Below, piece after piece: positions 8,198 through 15,796 of a DNA stretch of 35,663 nt. The notes under the pieces were generated by a model. It searched no databases, was not told the DNA's origin, and was given only the letters and a program-made list of their open reading frames with translations. The translations under genes and the position numbers were made by a program. Source of the stretch: CAYONP01 sp964405335 (GTDB taxonomy: Bacteria; Armatimonadota; UBA10988); the NCBI GenBank assembly GCA_964405335.1, contig CAYONP010000062.1:1-35663 (forward strand). The letters run 5' to 3'. Position 1 is the stretch's first letter. Every line of letters begins with the position of its first letter.

Positions 8198-8605
8198 ATG
8201 GCAGAATCGCTGGGGCAGATGACGGTCGGCCTGCGGGCGGTGACGTTTGTCGGCGCGGTCTTCGCGGCGCTGGTGGCGGCGCAGCTCTACACGCTCATCC
8301 GCAGCGGCGAGGTGGGGCAGGGCTGGCGCTCGTTCATCGTCGGCGCGCTGGTCTTCGCGGTTTGGGCGCTGGCCAACTTCGCCAACACCTACTTCGGTCC
8401 GCTGTTCGCCGGGCCGCGCATGACGCTAGTCATGGACCTGCTGCAGTCGGGCTTCGCCATCCTCTTCGCCGCCGGGCTCTGGTCGCACCGGCAGGCCTTC
8501 TATCACCCCGACCGCCACCGCCCCGCCGACGCCGCCGAAGGTGACGGCGACGAGGCGGAGGAGTGGTTCGACCCGCAGCCAAGCGGCCGGCGGAACGCCG
8601 CGTAG
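8198..8605 (+). CDS. Small three-helix membrane protein, unknown function
   Basis: The family is not recognised. The 135-residue product has three hydrophobic segments at about residues 12-34, 45-66 and 75-94, then an acidic tail rich in Asp and Glu (AEGDGDEAEEWFDP). The ATG at 8198 follows a GGGAC/GGCGGG purine stretch. It lies 19 bases after ispE and 8 bases before the next gene, so it is probably in the same transcript. The topology resembles small inner-membrane subunits or DUF-type proteins, but no catalytic motif can be seen. Confidence 0.75.
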   Translation: MAESLGQMTVGLRAVTFVGAVFAALVAAQLYTLIRSGEVGQGWRSFIVGALVFAVWALANFANTYFGPLFAGPRMTLVMDLLQSGFAILFAAGLWSHRQAFYHPDRHRPADAAEGDGDEAEEWFDPQPSGRRNAA

Positions 8606-8613
8606 GAGCCGCC

Positions 8614-9402
8614 ATGCCAACGCTTGCCGCCTTCGGCGATGAGATCGATCGCTCGATCGCCACGCAGCTTGAGGTGATGACCAGCGAGGGTGTTCACGCG
8701 CTGGAGCTGCGTGGCGCCGAGGGCTGCGGCGTGCTCGACCTGAGCGGCTCGGTCCGTGACGAGGTCCGGCAGCGGCTGGCCGATGCCGGCGTCGAGGTCT
8801 TCAGCCTCGGCTCGCCGCTCGGCAAGGTGCCGATCGACTCACCGTTCGAGGCAGAGTTGGCGCGGCTCGAGGTCGCCATCGACCAGGCTCACTACTTCGG
8901 AGCGCAGCGCATTCGCATCTTCAGCTTCTTCCTGCCCGAGCGCCAGTTCGCCGAGCACCGCGACGAGGCGCTCGACCGGCTGGCCCGCATGGCCGAGACA
9001 GCCGAGGCGGCCGGCGTGGTGCTCTGCCACGAGAACGAGGCGCGGATCTACGGCGAGACAGTCGCCACCTGCCGCGACATCGTCCACTCGATCGCCAGTC
9101 CCGGCCTGCGCATGGTGCACGATGGGTGCAACTTCGCGGTGGCGGGCGAACCGGCCTACCCGGATGGGTATGAAGCGCTCAAGCCGAAGCTCGAGTACTT
9201 GCACATCAAGGACTGGCGCGACGGCAAGGTGGTGCCCGCCGGCGAGGGCGAGGCGCGGTTCGTCGAGCTGTTCCGGCGCCTCCAGGCCGACGGTTGGGAT
9301 GGCTACCTGAGCCTCGAGCCGCACCTGGGCGGCGGGCCGGACAACTTCCGCCGCGCCGCGCGGGCGCTCAGACAGTGCCTGGCCGAGTCGGGCTGGCTGT
9401 AA
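8614..9402 (+). CDS. Sugar phosphate isomerase/epimerase-like TIM-barrel protein
   Basis: This 262-residue protein belongs to the xylose isomerase-like (AP endonuclease 2) TIM-barrel superfamily, which isomerises or epimerises sugars with a divalent metal. Candidate metal ligands are visible at Glu142 (CHENEARIYG), Asp170 (MVHDGCNF), His197 (YLHIKDW) and Glu235 (LSLEPH). The N-terminal AAFGDEIDRSIATQLEVM is typical of this group, which is abundant in polysaccharide-degrading bacteria. The start at 8614 has AGGAG at 8604-8608. The substrate cannot be told from sequence. Confidence 0.87.
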   Translation: MPTLAAFGDEIDRSIATQLEVMTSEGVHALELRGAEGCGVLDLSGSVRDEVRQRLADAGVEVFSLGSPLGKVPIDSPFEAELARLEVAIDQAHYFGAQRIRIFSFFLPERQFAEHRDEALDRLARMAETAEAAGVVLCHENEARIYGETVATCRDIVHSIASPGLRMVHDGCNFAVAGEPAYPDGYEALKPKLEYLHIKDWRDGKVVPAGEGEARFVELFRRLQADGWDGYLSLEPHLGGGPDNFRRAARALRQCLAESGWL

Positions 9403-9486
9403 CCAAGCGGTCAGAAGCGCCGCTCGGTCGGCCGCGTTGGGTAACTCTGGCTGCCGACGCGCGGGCGCCGGGCCGGGAGTGGTAGG

Positions 9487-10590
9487 ATGAGTGGCAAGCG
9501 AGCGCTGACCATTGCCGTCGCGGTGGGCCTGCTCTGCGGCGGGGCGCGGGCGCAGGGCAACTGGACGGTTCTCTTTCCCGAACTGGCGCAGAAGCCGGCG
9601 CCCGAGTGGTGCAAGCCGGGCGTGCGGCTGCTCTACACGGTGGCCTCGGCCAACATCCGGCTCAACCCGAACGACTCGGGCGCCGGCGGCGGCGCGGGCT
9701 ACACCACCGTCGATGTGGTCGGACTGGACCAGCAGCACGCGGCGCTGACCATTACCTCCTACAGCGACGGCACGGGCGGCCGGAACTACGTCTCGCTCGC
9801 CTCGCAGGGCGACATCACGCCGCCGGCCACCGGTGGCGACTACTGGATCCACCCCGACGTGCTGCGCGGCGCGACGCGGATGGCCGGCCAGGGCCTGCAG
9901 ATTCTCGAGATGCCCTACGAGGCCGGCGGCCGGCGCTACGATGCGGTGCGGTTCCAGTACGACGCCCACAACAGCCAGTCGGTCTACGTCTACGACAAGG
10001 CGACCGGCATCATGGTCTTCAGCAGCAATCGCGTCGGCCCAGCCGAGGGCGACCGAACGCAGGGCCACCTCGAGTTTCAGGGCATGCGCACGGTGACCTG
10101 GCCCTGGTCGAACGCGGCGCCGCCCGACTGGCTGGCCCGCTTCGGCGGCATGCGCGGTCAGGGCACGCAGACGATTGCCATCCCCGGCTCGCCGGCGATG
10201 CCGATCCCGCTGCAGTGCGGCTTCACCGCCAAGCAGCGCGGCGCTGACTGGCTGCAGTATGAGCTGAGCGTGACCATGGCCGGCCTGGCCGGCATGCCGC
10301 CGCAGACCAACACGGTCGCCGGGGTGTGCGGCAACGGGTCGTTCAACGGGCTCTGGATCCCGCCGCAGGCAATCGGCGCCCTGCAGGCCGGTCAAGTGCT
10401 CGACGAAGACCCGGTGCTCGGCATCCAGCGGCTGGTGCTACAGGCCGACGCCAACCTGGTTGTGCTCCGCGAGCAGGGGCGGACCTACTACCTCGACGGG
10501 CTCTACGACACGCGCACCGGCCTGCTGCGCCGCGCGGTCAAGGTCGAGCAGTCCATCGCCACCACCACCACCGACATCAGCTTCGAGTGA
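9487..10590 (+). CDS. Secreted protein of unknown function
   Basis: The 367-residue product has a clear Sec signal (residues 1-23, MSGKRALTIAVAVGLLCGGARAQ) and no lipobox. The mature part is rich in aromatic, Gly and Gln residues and appears mostly beta-stranded. It has stretches such as GAGYTTVDVVGLDQQHAALTI, DYWIHPDVL and YVYDKATGIMVFSSN, the last resembling beta-propeller or outer-membrane assembly repeats. I do not recognise a family. The ATG at 9487 has GGGAG 7 bases upstream. An 84-base spacer separates it from the previous gene, and an 83-bp inverted-repeat element starts 5 bases after its stop. Confidence 0.8.
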   Translation: MSGKRALTIAVAVGLLCGGARAQGNWTVLFPELAQKPAPEWCKPGVRLLYTVASANIRLNPNDSGAGGGAGYTTVDVVGLDQQHAALTITSYSDGTGGRNYVSLASQGDITPPATGGDYWIHPDVLRGATRMAGQGLQILEMPYEAGGRRYDAVRFQYDAHNSQSVYVYDKATGIMVFSSNRVGPAEGDRTQGHLEFQGMRTVTWPWSNAAPPDWLARFGGMRGQGTQTIAIPGSPAMPIPLQCGFTAKQRGADWLQYELSVTMAGLAGMPPQTNTVAGVCGNGSFNGLWIPPQAIGALQAGQVLDEDPVLGIQRLVLQADANLVVLREQGRTYYLDGLYDTRTGLLRRAVKVEQSIATTTTDISFE

Positions 10591-10595
10591 ACCCC

Positions 10596-10678
10596 GGGGT
10601 CAGGTCTCGATTTCAAGCGGCAGGTTACGACGAAGCGGAATCGTCGCAACCGGCCGCTTGATTCTGAGACCTGACCCC
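10596..10678. repeat. 83-bp MITE/REPIN-like inverted repeat
   Basis: The outer 13-base arms GGGGTCAGGTCTC (10596-10608) and GAGACCTGACCCC (10666-10678) are perfect inverted repeats. After a five-base mismatch on each side, 19-base inner arms (10614-10632 and 10642-10660) pair with two mismatches around a nine-base loop. No coding capacity is visible. It fits a small non-autonomous element of the kind mobilised by REP-associated tyrosine transposases. It could also act as a bidirectional RNA hairpin between the secreted protein gene and argG. Confidence 0.8.
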
Positions 10679-10727
10679 GAAGCGGATCGCGCCGCTGTGG
10701 TATCATCGCGGTCGTGCGGAGGTGGTC

Positions 10728-11927
10728 ATGGATGTGAAGCGGATCGCGTTGGCGTACTCCGGCGGGCTCGACACGAGCGTCGCCATTCAGTGGCTCAAAG
10801 AGACCTACGGCGCCGAGGTGGTGGCGGTCGCCATCGACGTCGGCGAGGAGCGTGAGTACGACCAGATCCGCCAGAAGGCGCTCGACACGGGCGCGGCGGC
10901 GGCCTACGTGGTCGAGGCGCGCGACCGCTTCGCCCGCGACTTCATCCTCCCCGCGCTGAAGGCCGGCGCGGTCTACAACGACAAGTACCTGCTCGCCACG
11001 GCCCTGGCCCGGCCGCTGATTGCCGAGGAGTTGGTCCGCGTCGCTGCCGCCGAGGGCTGCGATGCGGTTGCTCACGGCGCGACGGGCAAGGGCAACGATC
11101 AGGTGCGGTTCGAGGTCACTTTCATGGCCCTCGACCCGAGCCTGAAGTGCATCGCCCCGGCCCGCGAGTGGGGCATGACCCGCGAGGAAGAGATCGCATA
11201 CGCCAAGCGGCATGGCATCCCCATTCCGGTCACCGTCGACGACCCCTACAGCCTGGACGTGAACCTGTGGGGCCGGAGCTGCGAGTGTGGTGTGCTCGAA
11301 GACCCGAACAACGCCCCACCAGAGGCGGCCTATGGTTGGACCTGCTCGCCCGAGCAGGCGCCCGACACGCCCGAGTACGTCGAGATCGGCTTCCTGCGCG
11401 GCGTGCCGACGACACTCAACGGCGAGGAGGTCGACCTGGCCACGCTGGTCGGCCGGCTCAACGAGATCGGCGGTCGGCACGGCGTCGGGCGGGTCGACCT
11501 GGTCGAAGACCGGCTGGTCGGCATCAAGTCGCGCGAAATCTACGAGTGTCCCGCCGGCACCATCTTGCACCTCGGCCACCGCGACCTCGAGCATCTCTGC
11601 CTGGACAGGGACACGCTCGAGTTCAAGCGCGGCGTGGCGCTGCGCTACGCGCAACTGGTCTACAACGGGTTGTGGCATTCGCCGCTCAAGCGCCACCTCG
11701 ACGCCTACGTCGAGTCGACCCAGCGGACGGTCACCGGCACGGTGCGGCTGAAGCTCTTCAAGGGCCAGGCGGTGGTGGACGGCCGGACCGCGCCGAAGCC
11801 GCTCTATAGCTACGAGCTGGCCACCTACGACGAGGCCGACGCGTTCGACCACACCGCGGCGGTCGGCTTTATTAAGGTCTGGGGCATGCCGACCATGATC
11901 GCCGCGGCGGTCGAGCGTGAGGGCTGA
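10728..11927 (+). CDS. argG: Argininosuccinate synthase
   Basis: ArgG joins citrulline and aspartate with ATP to give argininosuccinate, the penultimate step of arginine synthesis. The 399-residue length is standard. The ATP pyrophosphatase P-loop LAYSGGLDTS is at residues 8-17. AHGATGKGNDQVRFE, EWGMTREEEIAYAK and SRCECG-like SCECGVLEDP are conserved family segments. The ATG at 10728 has GGAGG at 10718-10722. A GTG at 10722 is the alternative. argH is not adjacent. The stop lies inside the next gene, an 11-base overlap. Confidence 0.96.
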   Translation: MDVKRIALAYSGGLDTSVAIQWLKETYGAEVVAVAIDVGEEREYDQIRQKALDTGAAAAYVVEARDRFARDFILPALKAGAVYNDKYLLATALARPLIAEELVRVAAAEGCDAVAHGATGKGNDQVRFEVTFMALDPSLKCIAPAREWGMTREEEIAYAKRHGIPIPVTVDDPYSLDVNLWGRSCECGVLEDPNNAPPEAAYGWTCSPEQAPDTPEYVEIGFLRGVPTTLNGEEVDLATLVGRLNEIGGRHGVGRVDLVEDRLVGIKSREIYECPAGTILHLGHRDLEHLCLDRDTLEFKRGVALRYAQLVYNGLWHSPLKRHLDAYVESTQRTVTGTVRLKLFKGQAVVDGRTAPKPLYSYELATYDEADAFDHTAAVGFIKVWGMPTMIAAAVEREG

Positions 11928-13239
11928 CCTGCTGCTCTGGCTGCTCGCACTCGCCGGCGCGCCGGCCGACCAGTCGCTGCAGGCGCGGATTGACCGCGCG
12001 GCCGGCCAGGTCGTCTCGCTGGTCGGGCGCGAATGGCGCGTTGACCAGCCGATCCGCCTCGATGAGAACAGCGCCAACGGGCTGGCCGGTCCCGGCACGA
12101 TTGTGCAGACCGACCCGGACCAGCCCATCGTCGAGGTCGAGCACGCCACCGACGTGACCTTGTCCGACCTGACGCTGACGCGAGCCGAGCCGGCGCGCGA
12201 TTGCACGGCGCCCGGTCTGCTGGTCAGCGACACGCACCGCCTCGCGGTGCAGTCGGTGCGCGTCGAGCACAACCAGAGCCAGCGCGGCGCGATCGAGCTG
12301 CGTGGCGTGAGCGACGCGACCATCTCCGGCTGCGAGGTGCTCGACTACAAGCGAGTCGGCCTCGACGACCGCACCGGCCCGCCGGGCAGCAATGCCGCCG
12401 AGCTGTATGGCTACGCCTTCCGCTGCCTCGACGGCACCGGCATCCTGATCGCTGACAGCCGGTCGGTTACCGTGGATGCCTGCCGCATCATCGAGCGGCG
12501 ATTGCATCCCACTCGCGAGGCGCGCGATGCGCACGGGCTCGGCGGGCTGGTCGACGGCCGCCACCCGGCCACCGCGGGCCGGCTCGCCGACGAGGTGCTG
12601 CGCCGGCGCTACGCGCGCAACTGGCACCAGGGCTCGGCGATCCTGATCAGCGGACCGCGCACCACCGCGCAGGTGATGGTCCGCGACACGGCCATCCTCA
12701 ACGCCGGTCAGGGCATCGACATCCACGCCGACGAGGTGACCTGCCTGGGCAACCGCATCCACGGCGCGATGATTGGCATCAAGGCGACCCACGGCTCGAG
12801 CCACCTGTCGGTGCTCGACAACGAGGTGCGCCACGCGGTCCTGTGGGGCATCTACTGCGGGGCCGGGAGTGCCTCGACGGCGGACAACCGCGACGAGCAC
12901 CTGCTGATTGCCGCCAACCGCGTGATCGACTGTGGTGAGGGCGAGGAGGCGTGGAACTGGTCGGGCGACCCGGACGACCCGGCGAGCAGCCGCGGCATCT
13001 ACCTCGACGCGCCGCAGCTTCCCGAATCGCCACCGCTCCGACACGTGCGGATCATCGCCAACACCGTCGCCCACACCGGCGCCGCGCCGGCCTATGCCTT
13101 CGCGCTGTGCGTCGCCGCCCAGTCGCGGTCAGCCGCCGGCGAGCCGGTCTATCCAGAGGGACTGCTCATCTTCGGCAACCACCTCACCGCCGGGCGCGAT
13201 GGCCTAGCCAACGTCGACCTCGCTCGCTTCGCGCCCTGA
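11917..13239 (+). CDS. Secreted right-handed parallel beta-helix protein
   Basis: The 440-residue product starts with a short Sec signal (MRADLLLWLLALAGAPA). It continues as a parallel beta-helix with recurring coils such as VTLSDLTLTR, ATISGCEVLDY, VTVDACRIIE, VTCLGNRIHGAMIGIKA and LSVLDNEVRHAVLWGIYCG. This fold is shared by polysaccharide lyases, pectinases and many surface proteins. No lyase catalytic lysine/arginine motif can be assigned, so the substrate is unknown. The GTG at 11917 overlaps the end of argG by 11 bases, which suggests translational coupling to an unrelated biosynthetic gene. Confidence 0.8.
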   Translation: MRADLLLWLLALAGAPADQSLQARIDRAAGQVVSLVGREWRVDQPIRLDENSANGLAGPGTIVQTDPDQPIVEVEHATDVTLSDLTLTRAEPARDCTAPGLLVSDTHRLAVQSVRVEHNQSQRGAIELRGVSDATISGCEVLDYKRVGLDDRTGPPGSNAAELYGYAFRCLDGTGILIADSRSVTVDACRIIERRLHPTREARDAHGLGGLVDGRHPATAGRLADEVLRRRYARNWHQGSAILISGPRTTAQVMVRDTAILNAGQGIDIHADEVTCLGNRIHGAMIGIKATHGSSHLSVLDNEVRHAVLWGIYCGAGSASTADNRDEHLLIAANRVIDCGEGEEAWNWSGDPDDPASSRGIYLDAPQLPESPPLRHVRIIANTVAHTGAAPAYAFALCVAAQSRSAAGEPVYPEGLLIFGNHLTAGRDGLANVDLARFAP

Positions 13240-13253
13240 GACGATCCCGTCGT

Positions 13254-13280
13254 TTGACCGTCCGGCGGGGTGGTTACACT
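13254..13280 (+). promoter_or_regulatory. Possible sigma-70-like promoter
   Basis: TTGACC (13254-13259) and TACACT (13275-13280) resemble -35 and -10 boxes. The 15-base spacing is shorter than optimal, so this is tentative. It would drive the membrane-anchored protein gene that starts at 13314. Confidence 0.3.
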
Positions 13281-13313
13281 CCCTTCACATCGCCCCGCGG
13301 CGGGAGGCCGGGC

Positions 13314-13955
13314 ATGTTGCTGTATCACCGCAAGTGCATCAACCGGTGGCTGGTCGCCGGCCTGGTCGCCGGCCTGCTGGCCGCCGTCTGGCCGATCGTC
13401 TGCTTCTCCTCGGTCACCATCGCCCTGGCCACCTCACGGCTGATGGTCCTGCGCGCGCAGCCGGCCATCGACGCCATCCTGGCCTACGAGGCCGAGGCCG
13501 GCGTGCCGCCGGCCAGCCTCGGCGAAGCGCTCCGCGCGCGGTCGCAGCGGGTGCGCGTGCCGCGCGGGTTCACCTATGAGCCGCTGCCCGAGGTCTGCTG
13601 GCGGCAGGCCTACTACCGCGCCACCGATGCGGTCGGCCGGCTGGTCGTGCGCTATGACGGCCACGGCCGGGTTATCGAGACCTTGGTGCAGTGCGACCCG
13701 CCACGCGACCGGGTCCGCCTCGGCTCGACGATGGTCCGCCGCGGCGGGTTGGACGGCCTGAGCGAGAGCGAGGTGATCTCGTCGCTCGGCCCGCCCGACG
13801 GGGTGCTGCCGGCGCCGGGATCGCGGTGGTGCGCCTGGATGCCGCAGCCCGGTAGCCTGTTCAGGTGCCTCGAGTACAGGCCGGCCCGAGATTTCGGTCA
13901 CGACATCGCTGGCACCCGCGTCGGCGAGTGGGATACTTACGCGATGATGCGGTGA
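13314..13955 (+). CDS. Membrane-anchored protein of unknown function
   Basis: The 213-residue product has one N-terminal hydrophobic segment (about residues 11-38, WLVAGLVAGLLAAVWPIVCF). A periplasmic-looking domain follows and begins QPAIDAILAYEAEAGVPPASLGEAL. That segment resembles the helix-plus-loop of pseudopilin-like proteins (residues pairing with GxPPxSL), but the canonical G/FTLxE prepilin site is absent. Later stretches are VGRLVVRYDGHGRVIETLVQ and SESEVISSLGPPDGVLP, the latter like SmpA/OmlA-type 'LG.P' motifs. GGGAGG at 13302-13307 supports the ATG at 13314. No function is assigned. Confidence 0.7.
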   Translation: MLLYHRKCINRWLVAGLVAGLLAAVWPIVCFSSVTIALATSRLMVLRAQPAIDAILAYEAEAGVPPASLGEALRARSQRVRVPRGFTYEPLPEVCWRQAYYRATDAVGRLVVRYDGHGRVIETLVQCDPPRDRVRLGSTMVRRGGLDGLSESEVISSLGPPDGVLPAPGSRWCAWMPQPGSLFRCLEYRPARDFGHDIAGTRVGEWDTYAMMR

Positions 13956-13956
13956 C

Positions 13957-14022
13957 GTCGGCGCGCACGGCGCGCCCAACCGGTCTGGCAGTCGGCGCGC
14001 ACGGCGCGCCCTACCGGTTTGG
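13957..14022. repeat. Two tandem REP-like palindromes, 34-base period
   Basis: Two 32-base copies (13957-13988 and 13991-14022) differ at only a few positions. Each holds the palindrome GGCGCGC-ACG-GCGCGCC. The second copy is followed by CTACC, the reverse complement of the GTAG head typical of REP elements. They lie between the convergent ends of the membrane protein gene and the gene at 14011-14508, and the second copy overlaps the end of the latter. Confidence 0.75.
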
Positions 14023-14508
14023 CCCCGGCGGGCGGGGGGCATCGGCGATCTCGCCGCTTAGCGGCCACCAGAAGATCGGTCCCTCGGGTTCGGGCATGCG
14101 GTTGGCGTCCCACAGCAGATAGAGCGCATCGGGCTCGGTCGCCGTCAGGATCTGCTCGAACCAGGCGACATACCGCGGGTTCGGCCGCCGCGCCGCGGCC
14201 AGCAGGTCGGGCTCCTCGGCCGCCAGCCGGTCGGCCAGCGCCTCGGGCGTCGCCTCGGCCAGGCCGTCCCAACCGAACGGGTCGAACTCGCCGGCGCTCG
14301 AGTAGTAGATCGCCGGGCCGCCGCGCAGTTCCCAGTTGCGCCGGACATTGCTCCCCGGCGTGACAATCAGGCGGTAGCAGCCGGGCCCGCCGACGTGCGG
14401 CAGCACCCAGAGGTCTTCGTAGCCGCGCCGGTGGGCCACCTGCACCATGCGGTTGAGCCGCCGGCAGAAGTGCACCAGGGCAAGCTCACGGGCTTCGTAG
14501 TCGGTCAC
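14011..14508 (-). CDS. Hypothetical protein, last gene of the sugar ABC operon
   Basis: The family is not recognised. The 165-residue product has no signal or membrane segment. It contains an aromatic-rich C-terminal stretch, DALYLLWDANRMPEPEG and IFWWPLSGEIADAPRPPG, and an Arg-rich N-terminal half (HFCRRLNRMVQVAHRRGYEDLWVLPHV). The GTG start (14506-14508) has a weak ribosome binding site, so a downstream start is possible. It lies 26 bases after the second permease on the same strand, which suggests co-transcription with sugar uptake. Its TAG stop is the CTA inside the CCCTACC tail of the REP copy at 13991-14022. Confidence 0.65.
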   Translation of the reverse strand: MTDYEARELALVHFCRRLNRMVQVAHRRGYEDLWVLPHVGGPGCYRLIVTPGSNVRRNWELRGGPAIYYSSAGEFDPFGWDGLAEATPEALADRLAAEEPDLLAAARRPNPRYVAWFEQILTATEPDALYLLWDANRMPEPEGPIFWWPLSGEIADAPRPPGPNR

Positions 14509-14534
14509 CAGGGTCTCGCGCCGGCCGGGGCCGG

Positions 14535-15392
14535 TTAACCCTTAACCGCCCCGAGTTGGATACCTTTCACCAGGAACCGCTGGGTGGCGACGAAGAGGAT
14601 GATCAGCGGCGTGATATTCATCACGCTGGCGGCCATGATCAGCTCCGTCTGCCGCCCGTAGTTGCTGTCGAAGAAAAGCATGCCGATGGGCAGTGTGCGC
14701 AGCGCGTCGTCTTTGATCAGGACCAGCGGCCAGAAGAAGCTGCCATAGTTGCCCATGAAGGTGAAGATGCAGAGGGTGATGATGCCCGGCCGGGCGAGCG
14801 GCATGATCACATTCCAGAACACCTGCCAGTGGGTCGCGCCGTCGATGGCGGCGGCCTCGTCCATGGCGCGGGGAATGCCCAACATGAACTGCCGCAGCAG
14901 GAAGGTGCCGAAGGCGCTGAATGCCGCCGGGACAATCAGCCCCTGATAGCTGTTGAGCAGATGGAGCTTGACCATCAGGGTGTAGTTCGGGATCATCGTC
15001 ACCACACCGGGAACCATCAGCGTGGCGAGATAGAGCTTGAACACCGTGTCGCGATACTTCCAGCGCAGCCGGGCAAAGGCATAGGCCGCCATCGAGCTGG
15101 TCAGCACGGTCAGGAAGGTAACCCAGGCGGCGACGAAGATCGAGTTGAAGTAGTACCGCGCAAACTCGATCTGCTCGAACACCTTACCGTAGTTCTCGGG
15201 GTGCCAGACGGTGGGGAAGGGGTTGAGCGACTCGATCTCGCTCAGCTCCTTGAAGCTGGCCAGGACCATCCAGAGGAACGGCGCGAGGGTGGTCAGGCCG
15301 AGGATGATCAGCACCAGGTGGCTGACGCCGAACCGCCCGTGGCGGTACCACCATGCTCCGTACGTGCCCGGTCTGCGCACTGCCTCGGCCAC
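14535..15392 (-). CDS. Sugar ABC transporter permease, MalG/UgpE type
   Basis: This 285-residue inner-membrane protein is one of the two permeases of a carbohydrate importer. Six hydrophobic segments are visible, the first at about residues 24-46 (VLIILGLTTLAPFLWMVLASF). The cytoplasmic EAA loop DEAAAIDGATHWQVFWNVIMPLARPGI (about 180-206) docks the ATPase. The C-terminus FLVKGIQLGAVKG is the classic MalG-family ending. The GTG start is supported by AGGAG 7 bases upstream. It is separated from the first permease gene by 404 bases of repeats and an assembly gap. No ATPase gene is present, as is common when a shared MsiK/UgpC-type ATPase is used. Confidence 0.93.
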   Translation of the reverse strand: MAEAVRRPGTYGAWWYRHGRFGVSHLVLIILGLTTLAPFLWMVLASFKELSEIESLNPFPTVWHPENYGKVFEQIEFARYYFNSIFVAAWVTFLTVLTSSMAAYAFARLRWKYRDTVFKLYLATLMVPGVVTMIPNYTLMVKLHLLNSYQGLIVPAAFSAFGTFLLRQFMLGIPRAMDEAAAIDGATHWQVFWNVIMPLARPGIITLCIFTFMGNYGSFFWPLVLIKDDALRTLPIGMLFFDSNYGRQTELIMAASVMNITPLIILFVATQRFLVKGIQLGAVKG

Positions 15393-15431
15393 TCGTTGCT
15401 CCTACGTCGACTCGCGTCTCGGACCGTCTGT

Positions 15432-15457
15432 GGCGCGCTCGGCGAGCGCGCCCTACC
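15432..15457. repeat. REP-like palindrome with CCCTACC tail
   Basis: GGCGCGCTCG and CGAGCGCGCC are perfect 10-base arms around one G (15432-15452), followed by CTACC. The 26-base sequence is the exact reverse complement of the element at 35558-35583. It lies just upstream of the second permease start on the minus strand. Confidence 0.8.
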
Positions 15458-15482
15458 TCCGGCCGGGCCGCCCGATCCAGTC

Positions 15483-15784
15483 GTAGGGTCCGCACGGCGG
15501 ACCGACGCGAACCAGCTCGCCGGCATGGTCCGCGGTGCGGACCCTACGGTTTCCGGATCCAGCGGTTGGGTCCGCAGGGCGGACCGACGTGAACCAGCTC
15601 GCCGGCATGGTCCGCGGTGCGGACCCTACGGTTTCCGGATCCAGCNNNNNNNNNNNNNNNNNNNNNNNNNNNNNNNNNNNNNNNNNNNNNNNNNNNNNNN
15701 NNNNNNNNNNNNNNNNNNNNNNNNNNNNNNNNNNNNNNNNNNNNNGAACCAGCTCGCCGGCATGGTCCGCGGTGCGGACCCTAC
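15483..15784. repeat. Tandem array of inverted REP pairs (REPIN/BIME-like), 82-base period
   Basis: Copy 1 (15483-15564) has a 21-base left arm starting GTAGGGTCCGC (15483-15503), a spacer with GAACCAGCTCGCCGGCAT, and a right arm ending GCGGACCCTAC (15527-15547). The arms are inverted repeats with one mismatch. Copy 2 (from 15565) is nearly identical but its head is GTTG. A third, partial copy resumes after the N run at 15746. The GTAG head plus palindrome is the signature of REP sequences, and the head-to-head pair is a REPIN. The true copy number is unknown because the scaffold gap lies in the array. Confidence 0.88.
15646..15745. other. Assembly gap of 100 N
   Basis: Exactly 100 N interrupt the tandem repeat array. 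This is a typical scaffolding placeholder, so the real length is unknown. The gap does not interrupt either permease gene. Confidence 0.98.
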
Positions 15785-15796
15785 GGTGCGCCCGTT

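Noticed and set aside
9403..9486. Promoter or small RNA upstream of the secreted-protein gene
   Set aside because: No clear -35/-10 pair or hairpin with a T run is visible.
10679..10748. 13-base direct repeat GAAGCGGATCGCG (10679-10691 and 10736-10748) as a target-site duplication of the 83-bp element
   Set aside because: A duplication should flank the element on both sides. The second copy lies inside argG and the left flank of the element does not match.
10503..12323. 606-codon minus-strand frame opposite argG
   Set aside because: argG on the plus strand is certain and the minus frame is low-complexity shadow sequence.
15483..15784. CRISPR array
   Set aside because: The repeats are 82 bases long with no variable spacers, and each is itself a large inverted repeat. 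No cas gene is present.
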